Positions 54,074 through 62,960 of a DNA stretch of 64,000 nucleotides are shown piece after piece; position 1 is the stretch's first letter, and each line of letters begins with the position of its first letter. Below the pieces are notes generated by a model. It had not been told where the DNA came from. It did not search any database and was given only the letters and a program-made list of their open reading frames with translations. This DNA is from JBBQSN01 sp963825505 (GTDB taxonomy: Bacteria; Actinomycetota; Actinomycetes; Actinomycetales; CAWJMD01). Location of the stretch: NCBI GenBank assembly GCA_963825505.1, contig CAWGTL010000009.1, positions 1 to 64,000 on the forward strand, given 5' to 3'. The position numbers and the translations under genes were made by a program.

Positions 54074-55618
54074 TCAGCCGACCGTGAGATCAGCCGTGAG
54101 GACGTAGTACTCCAGCGGGTGCGGCTCGAAGTTCTGGACCTCGCTCTGACTGCCGTAGACAGCGACCTCGTGGACCAGGAAGACGCTGGCAGCCTCTGCC
54201 TGCAGCTTGACCGCGATCTCGGCGTACTGCTCCGTCCGGGCGTCCTGGTCCTCGGTCGCTGTCGCGCTCTGGATCAGCTCGTCGGTGCTCGGGTCGCAGT
54301 AGTGGGGGATGTTGTAGCCGCCCTCGCAGGTCCAGTCGGAGCGCAGGTAGCCGGCCGGGTCGGCGACGTCGACGCTGTAACCCCGGGACAGCAGCGCGGC
54401 GTCGAAGGTGCCCGCGAGCAGGTCCGGCTCCACGGAGGGGTACTCGCCGCCCCGGATGGTCACGGTGATGCCCAGCTGGCCCAGCTGGTCCTGGATCACC
54501 GCGGCCACGTCGGCGAACTCAGGCCTGTCGTTGTAGGCGATCAGCTCGATCTCCAAGGTCTCGGGATCGACCCCTGCCTCCTCCAGCAGGGAGCGAGCCT
54601 CCTCCTGGTCGGCCGCCACGGCCTCCGCACCCTCCCCGGCCCACGGGGTCTCGGGACCGAACGGACCGACGGCGGGCGAGCCGGTGCCCTCGTAGACGCC
54701 AGCCACGATCGCCTCCGTGTCGATCGCCTGCTGGATGGCCCTGCGCACGACCGGGTCGTCGAAGGGCGCGCGCGAGTTGTTGAGGAGCAGCGTCGTCGTG
54801 CGCGCCACCTCCAGCTCCTGGATCTCGATGTTCTCGTCACCCTCGACGATGCTGCGGCTCGCGGCCGGGATGGCCTTGGCGATCTGCGCCTCACCGGTCT
54901 CCAGCTGCGTGGTCCGGGTGGCACCGTCGACGATGAACCGCACCTCGGCGGTCGCGAGGCCGACCTCGCCACCCCAGTAGTCCTCGTTCCGCTCGAGCGT
55001 GAGCGACTCACCCGGGGCCTCGTCAGTCACCGTGAACGGGCCCGTGCACGTGCCCTTGATGTCGATCGCCTCGCCGGCGTACGCGTCGGGGGCGAGGATC
55101 CCGGCGTTCGGGCTCGCCAGCCGCAGGGGGACGAGGGGATCTGCTGCCGGCGTGGTGATCCGCACGGTCGTCTCGTCGATCGCTTCCACGGCGGACACGA
55201 CCGTGGGGTTGAACGCCCGTGCCGGGGTCTCCACCTCCAGGACGTGCGTGAGCGCGCCCGCGACCGCCTCGCCGTTCACGGGGGTCCCGTCCTGGAAGGT
55301 CGCGTCGTCGCGGAGCGTGACCTCCCAGGCAGTCGGCTCGACCTGGTTCCACTCCGTCGCCAGCCCCGGCTCGATCTCGCCCTCGTTCGAGTACCGGATC
55401 AGGGTCTCCAGGCAGCCGGCTCGCATCAGCGTGTGGGCGTCGTTGGTCTCGGTCGCCCAGGCCGACGCCGGCGCGAACTGCTCGGCGTACACGAGGTGGC
55501 CGCCGCCGGGCTCGCCCTCCTCGCCGGACTGCCCGGTGCCGGTCCCCCCGCCCATCCCGCAGGCTGTGACGGTGAGGGCGACGAGGGCGGTACCACTTGC
55601 CCAGCGAAGTCGAGCCAT
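54074..55618 (-). CDS. Family 5 solute-binding lipoprotein of the ABC importer
   Basis: 514 residues. Signal peptide with lipobox ending at Cys20 (VTAC). The mature protein has SBP family 5 features: GLATEWNQVEPTAWEVTLRD, FQDGTPVNGEAVAGAL, and VRRAIQQAIDTEAIVAGVY. This family binds peptides, nickel complexes, opines and aminopolycarboxylates. First gene of the operon, divergent from an aldehyde dehydrogenase with operator I between. Two cysteines late in the chain (WTCEGGYNIPHYCDPS) may form a disulfide. Ligand not predictable from sequence. Confidence 0.5.
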   Translation of the reverse strand: MARLRWASGTALVALTVTACGMGGGTGTGQSGEEGEPGGGHLVYAEQFAPASAWATETNDAHTLMRAGCLETLIRYSNEGEIEPGLATEWNQVEPTAWEVTLRDDATFQDGTPVNGEAVAGALTHVLEVETPARAFNPTVVSAVEAIDETTVRITTPAADPLVPLRLASPNAGILAPDAYAGEAIDIKGTCTGPFTVTDEAPGESLTLERNEDYWGGEVGLATAEVRFIVDGATRTTQLETGEAQIAKAIPAASRSIVEGDENIEIQELEVARTTTLLLNNSRAPFDDPVVRRAIQQAIDTEAIVAGVYEGTGSPAVGPFGPETPWAGEGAEAVAADQEEARSLLEEAGVDPETLEIELIAYNDRPEFADVAAVIQDQLGQLGITVTIRGGEYPSVEPDLLAGTFDAALLSRGYSVDVADPAGYLRSDWTCEGGYNIPHYCDPSTDELIQSATATEDQDARTEQYAEIAVKLQAEAASVFLVHEVAVYGSQSEVQNFEPHPLEYYVLTADLTVG

Positions 55619-55700
55619 GGTGGGACTCCTTTTGGTCTGCGCCGACGGATCGACCGAGACGACGGTGTCTCAGGTGACCAGACCACCACGCCAGACTGTA

Positions 55701-55726
55701 TGTTGTCAACAACTTGCAGTTGACGA
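55701..55726. promoter_or_regulatory. Operator copy I in the divergent ABC-importer/aldehyde dehydrogenase region
   Basis: TGTTG-T-CAACA (55701-55711) plus a further half-site GTTGACGA (55719-55726). Lies 83 bp from the binding-protein start and 30-55 bp from the dehydrogenase start, so it could control both directions. No clear -10 boxes assigned. Confidence 0.5.
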
Positions 55727-55756
55727 TTTGCACTCGCCCGGGTCACAGTGGTCGAC

Positions 55757-57211
55757 ATGAGCAACGTGGCGACCACGACCTGGACACCGCCCGGCGGCGC
55801 CTTCTGGGCCGCCTCCTGGCATCCCGTGGCGGCGGAGCTCGTCGTGCTGGATCCCGAGGACGGACGTCCTGTCGGCAACGTCTCGGACTGCACGGCCGCC
55901 GACGTCGATGTCGCCGTGACGGCGGTGGCGCAGGCGGTCCACGAGGGCGCCGGCTGGCCGCTCTGGCAGCGTCGCGAGGCCCTGCACCGGGCCGCGACCC
56001 TCCTGGCCGAGCGTCGTGAGGTCTTCGCTGACCTGATCTCGCGCGAAGGCTGCAAGCCGGTGCGCGACGCCGGCCGCGAGGTGGAGCGAGCTGTCGAGAC
56101 CGTCCGGCTGTCGGCCGAGCAGGCCCATCGCCTCGAGGGCGAGACGCTCCCCTTCGGCAACACGCGACGGGGAGGTGGCCGGATCGGCTGGTACACCCGC
56201 GAGCCGGTCGGGGTGATCGGCGCGATCACACCCTTCAACGACCCGCTCAACCTCGTCGCGCACAAGCTGGCACCCGCGCTGATCGGTGGGAACGGCGTCG
56301 TGCTCAAGCCGGCCGAGCAGACTCCCCTCACCGCCCTCGCGTTCACCGAGCTCCTGCTCGACGCCGGCGTCCCGGGTGACCGGATCGCCGTGCTCCCCGG
56401 GCGCGGCGCCTCCGTGGGATCGGCGCTGGTGGCCCATCCCCTCGTCGACATGGTGTCGTTCACCGGTGGGTACGCCACGGGCAACGCGGTGGCGCGCGCC
56501 GCCGGCGCCAAGAAGACGCTGATGGAGCTCGGAGGGGACGGCGCCGTCATCGTCCTGCCCGACGCCGACGTCGAGCGTGCCGCGCGCGCCGTCGTCGACG
56601 GAGCGTTCGGCGCCGCGGGACAGAACTGCCTCTCGGTCCAGCGCGTGTTCGTCGCAGCGGAGCTGTTCGACACGCTGGTCGACCTGGTCGTCCGGGCCAC
56701 ACGGGGACTGGCCGTCGGCAGCAAGAGGGACCCCGGCACCGACGTCGGGCCCCTGGTCGACGAAGCGGCTGCGGAGCGGGTCGAGGCCTGGGTGACCGCC
56801 GCGGTCGAGGCCGGCGCCACAGTCCAGACCGGAGCCAAACGAGACGGCGCCCTCCACTGGCCCACCGTGCTCACGGACGTGCCGGCGCAGGCACGGGTGC
56901 TCACCGAGGAGGTCTTCGGGCCGGTCGTGTCGATCCAGCCCTACGACTCGGTCGATGCCGTCGTGGCCGAGGTCAACCGCTCCGCCTACGGCCTCCAGGC
57001 CGGCGTGTTCACCCGCGACATCGACCGCGCCCTCGACGTGGCCCAGCGGCTGCGGGTGGGCGCGGTGATGATCAACGACACGGGCGACTTCCGGATCGAC
57101 GCGATGCCGTTCGGAGGGAGCAAGCACTCCGGCGTCGGCCGCGAGGGTGTGCCGTTCGCCGTGGAGGCGATGACCGAGCCCAAGATCGTCGCGATCAACC
57201 GCGCCGGCTGA
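55757..57211 (+). CDS. NAD(P)-dependent aldehyde dehydrogenase (lactaldehyde/PhnY-like group)
   Basis: 484 residues from ATG 55757 (GTG 55748 is in frame). Catalytic Cys in GAAGQNCLSVQRVFV and Glu in MELGGDGAVIV. The GQNCxSVQR motif belongs to the group of lactaldehyde, phosphonoacetaldehyde and y4uC-like dehydrogenases, not to the GabD group of the other two here. It could oxidise a small aldehyde (glyoxal-, glycolaldehyde- or malonic-semialdehyde-type) released by the oxidase in the divergent operon. Transcribed away from operator I. Confidence 0.5.
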   Translation: MSNVATTTWTPPGGAFWAASWHPVAAELVVLDPEDGRPVGNVSDCTAADVDVAVTAVAQAVHEGAGWPLWQRREALHRAATLLAERREVFADLISREGCKPVRDAGREVERAVETVRLSAEQAHRLEGETLPFGNTRRGGGRIGWYTREPVGVIGAITPFNDPLNLVAHKLAPALIGGNGVVLKPAEQTPLTALAFTELLLDAGVPGDRIAVLPGRGASVGSALVAHPLVDMVSFTGGYATGNAVARAAGAKKTLMELGGDGAVIVLPDADVERAARAVVDGAFGAAGQNCLSVQRVFVAAELFDTLVDLVVRATRGLAVGSKRDPGTDVGPLVDEAAAERVEAWVTAAVEAGATVQTGAKRDGALHWPTVLTDVPAQARVLTEEVFGPVVSIQPYDSVDAVVAEVNRSAYGLQAGVFTRDIDRALDVAQRLRVGAVMINDTGDFRIDAMPFGGSKHSGVGREGVPFAVEAMTEPKIVAINRAG

Positions 57212-57221
57212 GCGGCGCGTC

Positions 57222-58574
57222 GTGCGGCCGCGGCACTCCCCCGCCCCGACGCCGCCCCGTGGAGAAGGCCACCGCCATGACCACGAGCTCCTGAGACTGG
57301 CTCTGCCGGCGCTCGGCGCCCTCCTCGCCGAGCCGCTCTTCCTGCTCGCCGACAGCGCGATCATCGGCCACCTGGGCACCCCGCAGCTCGCGGGGCTCGG
57401 CATCGCCTCGGCGGTGCTGCTCAACGCCGTCTTCCTCTGCATCTTCCTCGCCCACGGCACCACCTCGGCGGTGGCCCGCCTCGCGGGAGCCGGCGACCTG
57501 CGACGAGCGCACACGCAAGGTGTCGACGGGATCTGGCTCGCTCTCGCCATCGGCATCGCCATGGCGGCCCTCGGCCTCGCCCTGGCCCCGGTGCTCGTCG
57601 ACCTGCTGGGCGCGTCCGAGGACGCGCGGCCGCACGCCCTGACCTACCTGCGCGTGAGCCTGCTGGGGCTTCCCTCGATGCTGGTCGTCCTCGCGGCGAC
57701 GGGGGCGCTGCGGGGGCTGAAGAACACCCGGACGCCGCTGCTCGCCACGGGTCTCGCGGCTGTCGCGAACGTGCCGCTCAACCTCGTGCTGGTCTACCCG
57801 GTCGGCCTGGGCGTGGCAGGTTCCGCGCTCGGCACCGTGATGGCGCAGACCGGGGCCGCGGCCTGGTTGTGCGCGATCGTGGTTCGCGGCGCCCGCGCGC
57901 ACTCAGCACCGCTGCGGCCGGACCGTCCGGGCATCCTGGCGGCCGCTGCCGCGAACGTGCCGCTGCTCGCCCGGACCGTCCTGCTGCGCACGGCCCTGCT
58001 GACGATGACGGTCGTGGCCGCCGCTCAGGGGGACGTCGCGATCGCCAGCCACCAGATCGCCTTCACGCTGTGGTACCTGCTGGCGATGCCGCCCGAGGCG
58101 TTCGCGATCGCCAGCCAGGCGATGGTGGGCCACGCACTGGGCGCCTCGGACCCGGCGTCGGCGCGAGCGGCGAGCCGCCGAGCCCTGGTGTGGGGGCTCG
58201 GTAGCGGGCTCGCGATGGCCGTGGCGTTGCTGGCCCTGCGTCCCGCCTACCTCCCGATCTTCACCGACGACCCCGCGGTCCGCGACCTCGTGTGGTCACT
58301 GGCGGTCGTCGTCGCCGCGACCCAGCCGATCGGGGCCCTGCTCTACGTCCTGGACGGGATCCTGATCGGCGCGGGTGACCTGCGCTACCTCGCGTGGACG
58401 ATGCTCGTGGCGCTCGTGGTCTTCCTGCCCCTGGCGGCCGTCGTGCACGTCGCGGGCGCGGGTGTCGTGACGCTCTGGTGGGCGCTGGCCGGCTGGCTGC
58501 TGGCCCGGCAGGTCGCGGTGGCGCTGCGCTACCGGTCCGGTGCCTGGCTGCGAACCGGTCCGGTCAGGCGGTAG
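57222..58574 (+). CDS. MATE-family efflux protein (DinF-like), 5' end probably frameshifted
   Basis: Up to 450 residues with twelve helices: ALPALGALLAEPLFLLADSA, IIGHLGTPQLAGLGIAS and GALRGLKNTRTPLL are typical of DinF-type MATE exporters. A well-placed ATG (57276, with GGAGAAGG upstream) opens only MTTSS before a stop; adding one base after it (TCCTGAGA to TCCCTGAGA) would join it to the long frame. The annotated GTG 57222 start has no RBS. I infer a one-base deletion in a C run. Substrate unknown; the ALDH ends 10 bp upstream. Confidence 0.5.
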   Translation: MRPRHSPAPTPPRGEGHRHDHELLRLALPALGALLAEPLFLLADSAIIGHLGTPQLAGLGIASAVLLNAVFLCIFLAHGTTSAVARLAGAGDLRRAHTQGVDGIWLALAIGIAMAALGLALAPVLVDLLGASEDARPHALTYLRVSLLGLPSMLVVLAATGALRGLKNTRTPLLATGLAAVANVPLNLVLVYPVGLGVAGSALGTVMAQTGAAAWLCAIVVRGARAHSAPLRPDRPGILAAAAANVPLLARTVLLRTALLTMTVVAAAQGDVAIASHQIAFTLWYLLAMPPEAFAIASQAMVGHALGASDPASARAASRRALVWGLGSGLAMAVALLALRPAYLPIFTDDPAVRDLVWSLAVVVAATQPIGALLYVLDGILIGAGDLRYLAWTMLVALVVFLPLAAVVHVAGAGVVTLWWALAGWLLARQVAVALRYRSGAWLRTGPVRR

Positions 58575-59817
58575 CCGCCTCCACGGCAGCGCCCCACACC
58601 GTGAGGGCCTCCTCGACGTGCGCCTCGGTGACCACCAGCGCCGGGATCATCCTCACCACGTTGCCGAAGGGGCCGCAGGTCAGGAGCAGCAGGCCGCGCT
58701 CGCCGGACTCCTTCTGGGCACGCACCGCTGCACCGGGGTCGGGCTGCCCGTCCGGTGTGACGAACTCCGTGGCGAGCATGAGGCCGAGGCCGCGGACGTC
58801 ACCGACGGCCGGGTTACCGGCAGCGACCTTGTCCAGGCCGGCGGCGAGGACGGCGCCGACGACGCGGGCGTTCTCCACGAGGCCCTCGTCCTGGATCACA
58901 TCGAGGGTGGCGATCGCCGCGGCGCACGCGACGGCGTTGCCGCCGTACGTGCCCCCCTGGGATCCTGGCCACGCCTTCGCCATCAGCTCGGTGGACGCGG
59001 CGATGGCCGAGAGCGGGAACCCGCTGGCCAGCCCCTTGGCGGTGATCAGGACGTCCGGACGCACACCGAAGTGGTCGTGGCCCCAGAACCGTCCGGTCCG
59101 CCCCCACCCTGTCTGCACCTCGTCCAGGACCAGCAGGATGCCGTGGCGGTCGGCGCGCTCGCGCAGACCCTGCATGAACGCGCTGTTCGCCGGCACGTAG
59201 CCGCCTTCGCCGAGGACCGGCTCGACCAGGAAGGCGGCGGTCTCGGCGGGGGCGGTCATCGTGGCCAGCACGTAGTCCAGCTCGCGCAGCGCGAACTCGG
59301 TGGCCGTCGCCTCGTCCCAGCCGTACCGGTAGGCCGTCGGGAACGGCGACACCACGACCCCGCCCATCAGCGGGGAGAAGCCGGCGCGGAACTTGGTGCC
59401 CGACGTCGTCATGGACGCCGCGCCGACGGTGCGTCCGTGGAAGGACCCGTGGAACACCACGACGTTGGGACGAGCCGTGGCGTGCCGCGCCAGCCGGAGC
59501 GCCGCCTCCACGGCCTCGCTGCCGGAGTTGCTGAAGAAGACCGAGTCCAGCCCTGCGGGCAGCACCTCGCCGAGGCGCTCGGTCAACGTCAGCAGCGGTC
59601 GGTGCATCACGGTCGTGTACTGCCCGTGGATCAGCTTCGCCACCTGCTCCTGCGCCGCCGCCACCACGCGCGGGTGGCAGTGCCCGGTGCTGGTCACCCC
59701 GATCCCCGCCGTGAAGTCGAGGTAGCGCCGACCCGCCTCGTCCCACAGGTGGACACCCTCCCCTCGTTCCACCAGGACGGGGGTGGCCTGCTTCAGCAGC
59801 GGAGAGAGGGATGCCAT
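58564..59817 (-). CDS. Class III aminotransferase, GABA/acetylornithine type
   Basis: 417 residues. YLDFTAGIGVTSTGHCHPRV, FFSNSGSEAVEAALRLARH, FHGSFHGRTVGAASMTTSGT, VLDEVQTGWGRTG and PLP lysine in LITAKGLASGFP. Typical of 4-aminobutyrate aminotransferases, converting GABA or another omega-amine to the semialdehyde. The GabD-type dehydrogenase is divergent across 68 bp containing operator J, so the pair forms a GABA-shunt-like module. It overlaps the convergent MATE gene by 11 bp at the 3' end. Confidence 0.5.
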   Translation of the reverse strand: MASLSPLLKQATPVLVERGEGVHLWDEAGRRYLDFTAGIGVTSTGHCHPRVVAAAQEQVAKLIHGQYTTVMHRPLLTLTERLGEVLPAGLDSVFFSNSGSEAVEAALRLARHATARPNVVVFHGSFHGRTVGAASMTTSGTKFRAGFSPLMGGVVVSPFPTAYRYGWDEATATEFALRELDYVLATMTAPAETAAFLVEPVLGEGGYVPANSAFMQGLRERADRHGILLVLDEVQTGWGRTGRFWGHDHFGVRPDVLITAKGLASGFPLSAIAASTELMAKAWPGSQGGTYGGNAVACAAAIATLDVIQDEGLVENARVVGAVLAAGLDKVAAGNPAVGDVRGLGLMLATEFVTPDGQPDPGAAVRAQKESGERGLLLLTCGPFGNVVRMIPALVVTEAHVEEALTVWGAAVEAATA

Positions 59818-59839
59818 TTCGGCCAGCTCCTTGGTAGAC

Positions 59840-59854
59840 TGTTGACAGCCAACA
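59840..59854. promoter_or_regulatory. Operator copy J between gabT- and gabD-type genes
   Basis: TGTTGACAGCCAACA, one mismatch from perfect symmetry. It lies 22 bp from the aminotransferase start and 31 bp from the dehydrogenase start, in an AT-richer patch. Could control both genes. Confidence 0.5.
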
Positions 59855-59885
59855 TAACACAGCCCCCCTCGGACAACGGAGACCC

Positions 59886-61358
59886 ATGGTGGACAGCGCC
59901 CGCGAGCAGCAGGTCGTCAGCGCAGTACCGACCGGACTGCTCATCGCAGGACGGTGGCGGCCGGCCGCGGCCGACGCGACCTTCGAGGTCGAGGACCCCT
60001 CGACCGGCCGTGTCCTCACCGAGGTGGCCGACGCCAGCCCCGCCGACGGGATGGCGGCTCTGGACGCCGCGACCACGGCACAGCCCGGCTGGGCCGCGGT
60101 AGCCCCCCGCGAGCGCAGCGAGATCCTGCGCAGGGCTTACGACCTCCTGCTGGAGCGCCAGGAGGACCTCGCCCTGCTGATGACGCTGGAGATGGGCAAG
60201 CCGCTGCCGGAGGCACGCGGTGAGATCGCCTACGCGGCGGAGTTCTTCCGATGGTTCTCCGAGGAGGCGGTGCGCATCGACGGCGGGTACGCCGTCGCGC
60301 CCAGCGGCCAGGGGCGCTTCCTCGTCATGCGCCAGCCGGTGGGTCCCTGCCTGCTGATCACGCCGTGGAACTTCCCGATGGCGATGGGAACCCGCAAGAT
60401 CGGCCCCGCGGTGGCAGCGGGTTGCACCATGGTCGTCAAGCCGGCCGCCCAGACGCCGCTGTCGATGCTCGCGCTCGCCAACATCCTGCAGGAGGCCGGG
60501 CTCCCCGACGGCGTCCTCAACGTGATCACCACCTCGAACGCGGGCGGGGTGATGGAGCCGATGATCAGGGACGGCAGGGCACGCAAGCTGTCCTTCACCG
60601 GCTCGACCGCCGTGGGGCGCAAGCTCCTGGAGCAGTGCGCGGACCAGGTGATGCGCACGTCCATGGAGCTCGGCGGCAACGCCCCGTTCCTGGTCTTCGA
60701 GGACGCCGACCTCGACGCAGCCGTCGACGGCGCGATGATGGCCAAGATGCGCAACATGGGCGAGGCCTGCACGGCGGCCAACCGGTTCTACGTGCACTCC
60801 TCGGTGGTCGACGAGTTCGCTCGTCGGCTCGGCGAGCGGATGGCGGCCCTGCCCGTCGGTCGCGGCGTCGACGACGGGGTGGTGGTCGGTCCGCTGATCG
60901 ACGAGGCGTCCCGCGACAAGGTGTCGACGCTCGTCGACGACGCCGTCCGCCATGGCGCCGAGGTCGTGGTCGGTGGCGGGCCGGTCGCAGGTGCCGGCTA
61001 CTTCTACGAGCCGACCGTGCTGACGGGAGTGACCGGCGACGCGCAGCTGCGGCACGAGGAGATCTTCGGCCCCGTCGCGCCCATCGCCTCGTTCGACGCG
61101 GAGGACGACGCGGTCGATGCCGCCAACGACACCGAGTTCGGCCTGGTCGCCTACGTCTTCACCCGTGACCTCGACCGTGCGATCCGGGTCAGCGAGCGGC
61201 TGGAGACGGGAATGGTCGGCCTCAACCAAGGCATCGTCTCCAACCCGGCAGCGCCGTTCGGGGGCGTGAAGCACTCCGGTGTCGGTCGCGAGGGCGGCCG
61301 CGTCGGCATCGAGGAGTTCCTCGAGATCAAGTACGTCGCTATCGCGACGACGGTCTGA
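59886..61358 (+). CDS. gabD: Succinate-semialdehyde dehydrogenase-type ALDH (GabD-like)
   Basis: 490 residues. Catalytic Cys in GEACTAANRFYV and Glu in MELGGNAPFLV; ITPWNFPMAMGTRKIGPAVA. Similar throughout to the ALDH at 27-28.4 kb. With the divergent GABA-type aminotransferase it would convert a C4 omega-amino acid to succinate, feeding the TCA cycle. ATG at 59886 soon after operator J. The next gene is 10 bp downstream. Confidence 0.5.
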   Translation: MVDSAREQQVVSAVPTGLLIAGRWRPAAADATFEVEDPSTGRVLTEVADASPADGMAALDAATTAQPGWAAVAPRERSEILRRAYDLLLERQEDLALLMTLEMGKPLPEARGEIAYAAEFFRWFSEEAVRIDGGYAVAPSGQGRFLVMRQPVGPCLLITPWNFPMAMGTRKIGPAVAAGCTMVVKPAAQTPLSMLALANILQEAGLPDGVLNVITTSNAGGVMEPMIRDGRARKLSFTGSTAVGRKLLEQCADQVMRTSMELGGNAPFLVFEDADLDAAVDGAMMAKMRNMGEACTAANRFYVHSSVVDEFARRLGERMAALPVGRGVDDGVVVGPLIDEASRDKVSTLVDDAVRHGAEVVVGGGPVAGAGYFYEPTVLTGVTGDAQLRHEEIFGPVAPIASFDAEDDAVDAANDTEFGLVAYVFTRDLDRAIRVSERLETGMVGLNQGIVSNPAAPFGGVKHSGVGREGGRVGIEEFLEIKYVAIATTV

Positions 61359-61368
61359 GGGGCGCGAC

Positions 61369-62442
61369 GTGGACACCGCCACGGGCGGGCGTCGCATCGC
61401 CCTCATTCCGGGGGACGGCATCGGCGTGGAGGTCGCCGCGTCGGCGCGCACCGTGCTGGAGGCGCTGGGCGAGCGCTACGACCTGGCCCTGCAGATCGAC
61501 GAGTTCGACTGGTCGTGCGAGAGGTACCTCGCCGAGGGTGCGCTGATGCCTGCCGACGGGTTGGACACCCTGCGCCGCTACGACGCCGTGCTGCTCGGCG
61601 CCGTCGGCTGGCACGGGGTGCCCGACCACGTCTCCCTGTGGGGCCTGCTGATCCCGATCCGTCGTGCGTTCAGCCAGTACGTGAACCTGCGGCCGGTCCG
61701 TTCGTTCGAGGGCGTGACCAGCCCCCTGGCCGACGGCGAGAACCGGCCCATCGACCTGGTGATCGTCCGGGAGAACAACGAGGGTGAGTACAGCGAGGTG
61801 GGTGGCCGCTTCAATCGCGGGCTGCCCGAGGAGACCGCGATCCAGGAGTCGGTGTTCACCAGGCGCGGCATCACCCGCATCGCGGACTACGCCCTGTCGC
61901 TGGCCGCCGGTCGGGGCCGACGCCTGACGTCGGCGACGAAGTCCAACGGGCTGGTCCACAGCATGCCGTTCTGGGACGAGGTGGTGCGTGAGCGCGCGGC
62001 GCTGCAGCCCGACGTCGAGCTCGTCGAGGAGCACGTGGACGCTCTTGCCGCGAAGCTGGTCCTGCGCCCGGAGTCGTTCGACGTGATCGTGGCCAGCAAC
62101 CTCTTCGGCGACATCCTGAGCGACCTGGCCGCCGGGGTCACCGGCAGCATCGGCATCGCGCCGTCCGGCAACCTCGACCCCACCGGTCAACACCCGTCGA
62201 TGTTCGAGCCCGTCCACGGGTCGGCACCGGACATCGCCGGCAAGGGCGTGGCCAACCCCGTGGGGATGCTGTGGTCCACGGTCCTCATGCTCGAGCACCT
62301 CGACGCTCCTGAGGTCGCGGCCAGGCTGATGTCGGCGATCGAGGAGTCTCTGCGCGATCCGGCCACCCGCACGGGCGACGTCGGCGGCACGGCGACGACC
62401 GAGCAGGTCACCGCCGCGGTGCTGAAACTGCTGGAGGACTGA
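61369..62442 (+). CDS. Tartrate/D-malate dehydrogenase-type decarboxylating dehydrogenase
   Basis: 357 residues, beta-decarboxylating dehydrogenase family. IPGDGIGVEV, LRPVRSFEGV, VRENNEGEYSEVGG, TSATKSNGLVHSMPFWDEVV, SNLFGDILSDLAAG and EPVHGSAPDIAGKG. The motif ENNEGEYSEVGG and length fit tartrate dehydrogenase/D-malate dehydrogenase (TtuC/DmlA) rather than isopropylmalate or isocitrate dehydrogenase. It oxidises a 2-hydroxy dicarboxylate to a 2-oxo acid with NAD. GTG start with GAGGGG upstream. Co-transcribed with the GabD-like gene, so the C4 product may be handled here. Confidence 0.5.
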   Translation: MDTATGGRRIALIPGDGIGVEVAASARTVLEALGERYDLALQIDEFDWSCERYLAEGALMPADGLDTLRRYDAVLLGAVGWHGVPDHVSLWGLLIPIRRAFSQYVNLRPVRSFEGVTSPLADGENRPIDLVIVRENNEGEYSEVGGRFNRGLPEETAIQESVFTRRGITRIADYALSLAAGRGRRLTSATKSNGLVHSMPFWDEVVRERAALQPDVELVEEHVDALAAKLVLRPESFDVIVASNLFGDILSDLAAGVTGSIGIAPSGNLDPTGQHPSMFEPVHGSAPDIAGKGVANPVGMLWSTVLMLEHLDAPEVAARLMSAIEESLRDPATRTGDVGGTATTEQVTAAVLKLLED

Positions 62443-62666
62443 GGCTCTCGGGGTGGCGTTCGGTGTGGACGGTGTGCTCGAGGAGCGACTCAGCTCCACG
62501 CCTCTCCACGCCTCTCCACACCGGGAGGAGCGCATCCGTCGACCCGAGTGGCTCGGTGGAAAGACCTGAGTGCCCGTTGGCACGTGCCCGTCCTCGTGGG
62601 AACGCGAACATGCCGTTGCGCTGCAACAGGTACGGTGAATCCACCAGCCCGGCGAAGGGGCCTGCA

Positions 62667-62960
62667 GTGCGAACCTTCTGGAAGATCTTGCCGCTACCGA
62701 TGGCCCTGGGGCTGCTCTGGATCGTCCAGCGCCCGGTGGCGCTCCGGGAGCAGGCGCGACGCCAGCGGGCGGCCGAGGAGGGTCCGAAAGGGGTGTCGGA
62801 CAGCAGGGCACACAGCGCCCTGACGATGGGTGTCCAGCGGGCGGTGGCCCCGGCCCGTCTGAACCGGGGCAGGGCTCCGCGGTCGCCGACCCGCGACGAC
62901 GGGCCGGCGCGAGCGCTTCGAGAGCACCCGCTGGACCGCGCGTCACGCACGACCAGCTGA
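62667..62960 (+). CDS. Small hypothetical membrane-associated protein
   Basis: 97 residues from a GTG with GAAGGGG 6 bp upstream. One hydrophobic helix (FWKILPLPMALGLLWIVQ) followed by an Arg/Ala-rich tail. Its TGA overlaps the ATG of the next gene (TGATG), which supports that it is real. Upstream, 62497-62520 has a direct repeat of ACGCCTCTCC with no known role. Not recognised. Confidence 0.5.
   Translation: MRTFWKILPLPMALGLLWIVQRPVALREQARRQRAAEEGPKGVSDSRAHSALTMGVQRAVAPARLNRGRAPRSPTRDDGPARALREHPLDRASRTTS

Noticed and set aside
62497..62520. Direct repeat of ACGCCTCTCC
   Set aside because: Only two adjacent copies in a GC-rich gap, no relation to nearby promoters; probably slippage.
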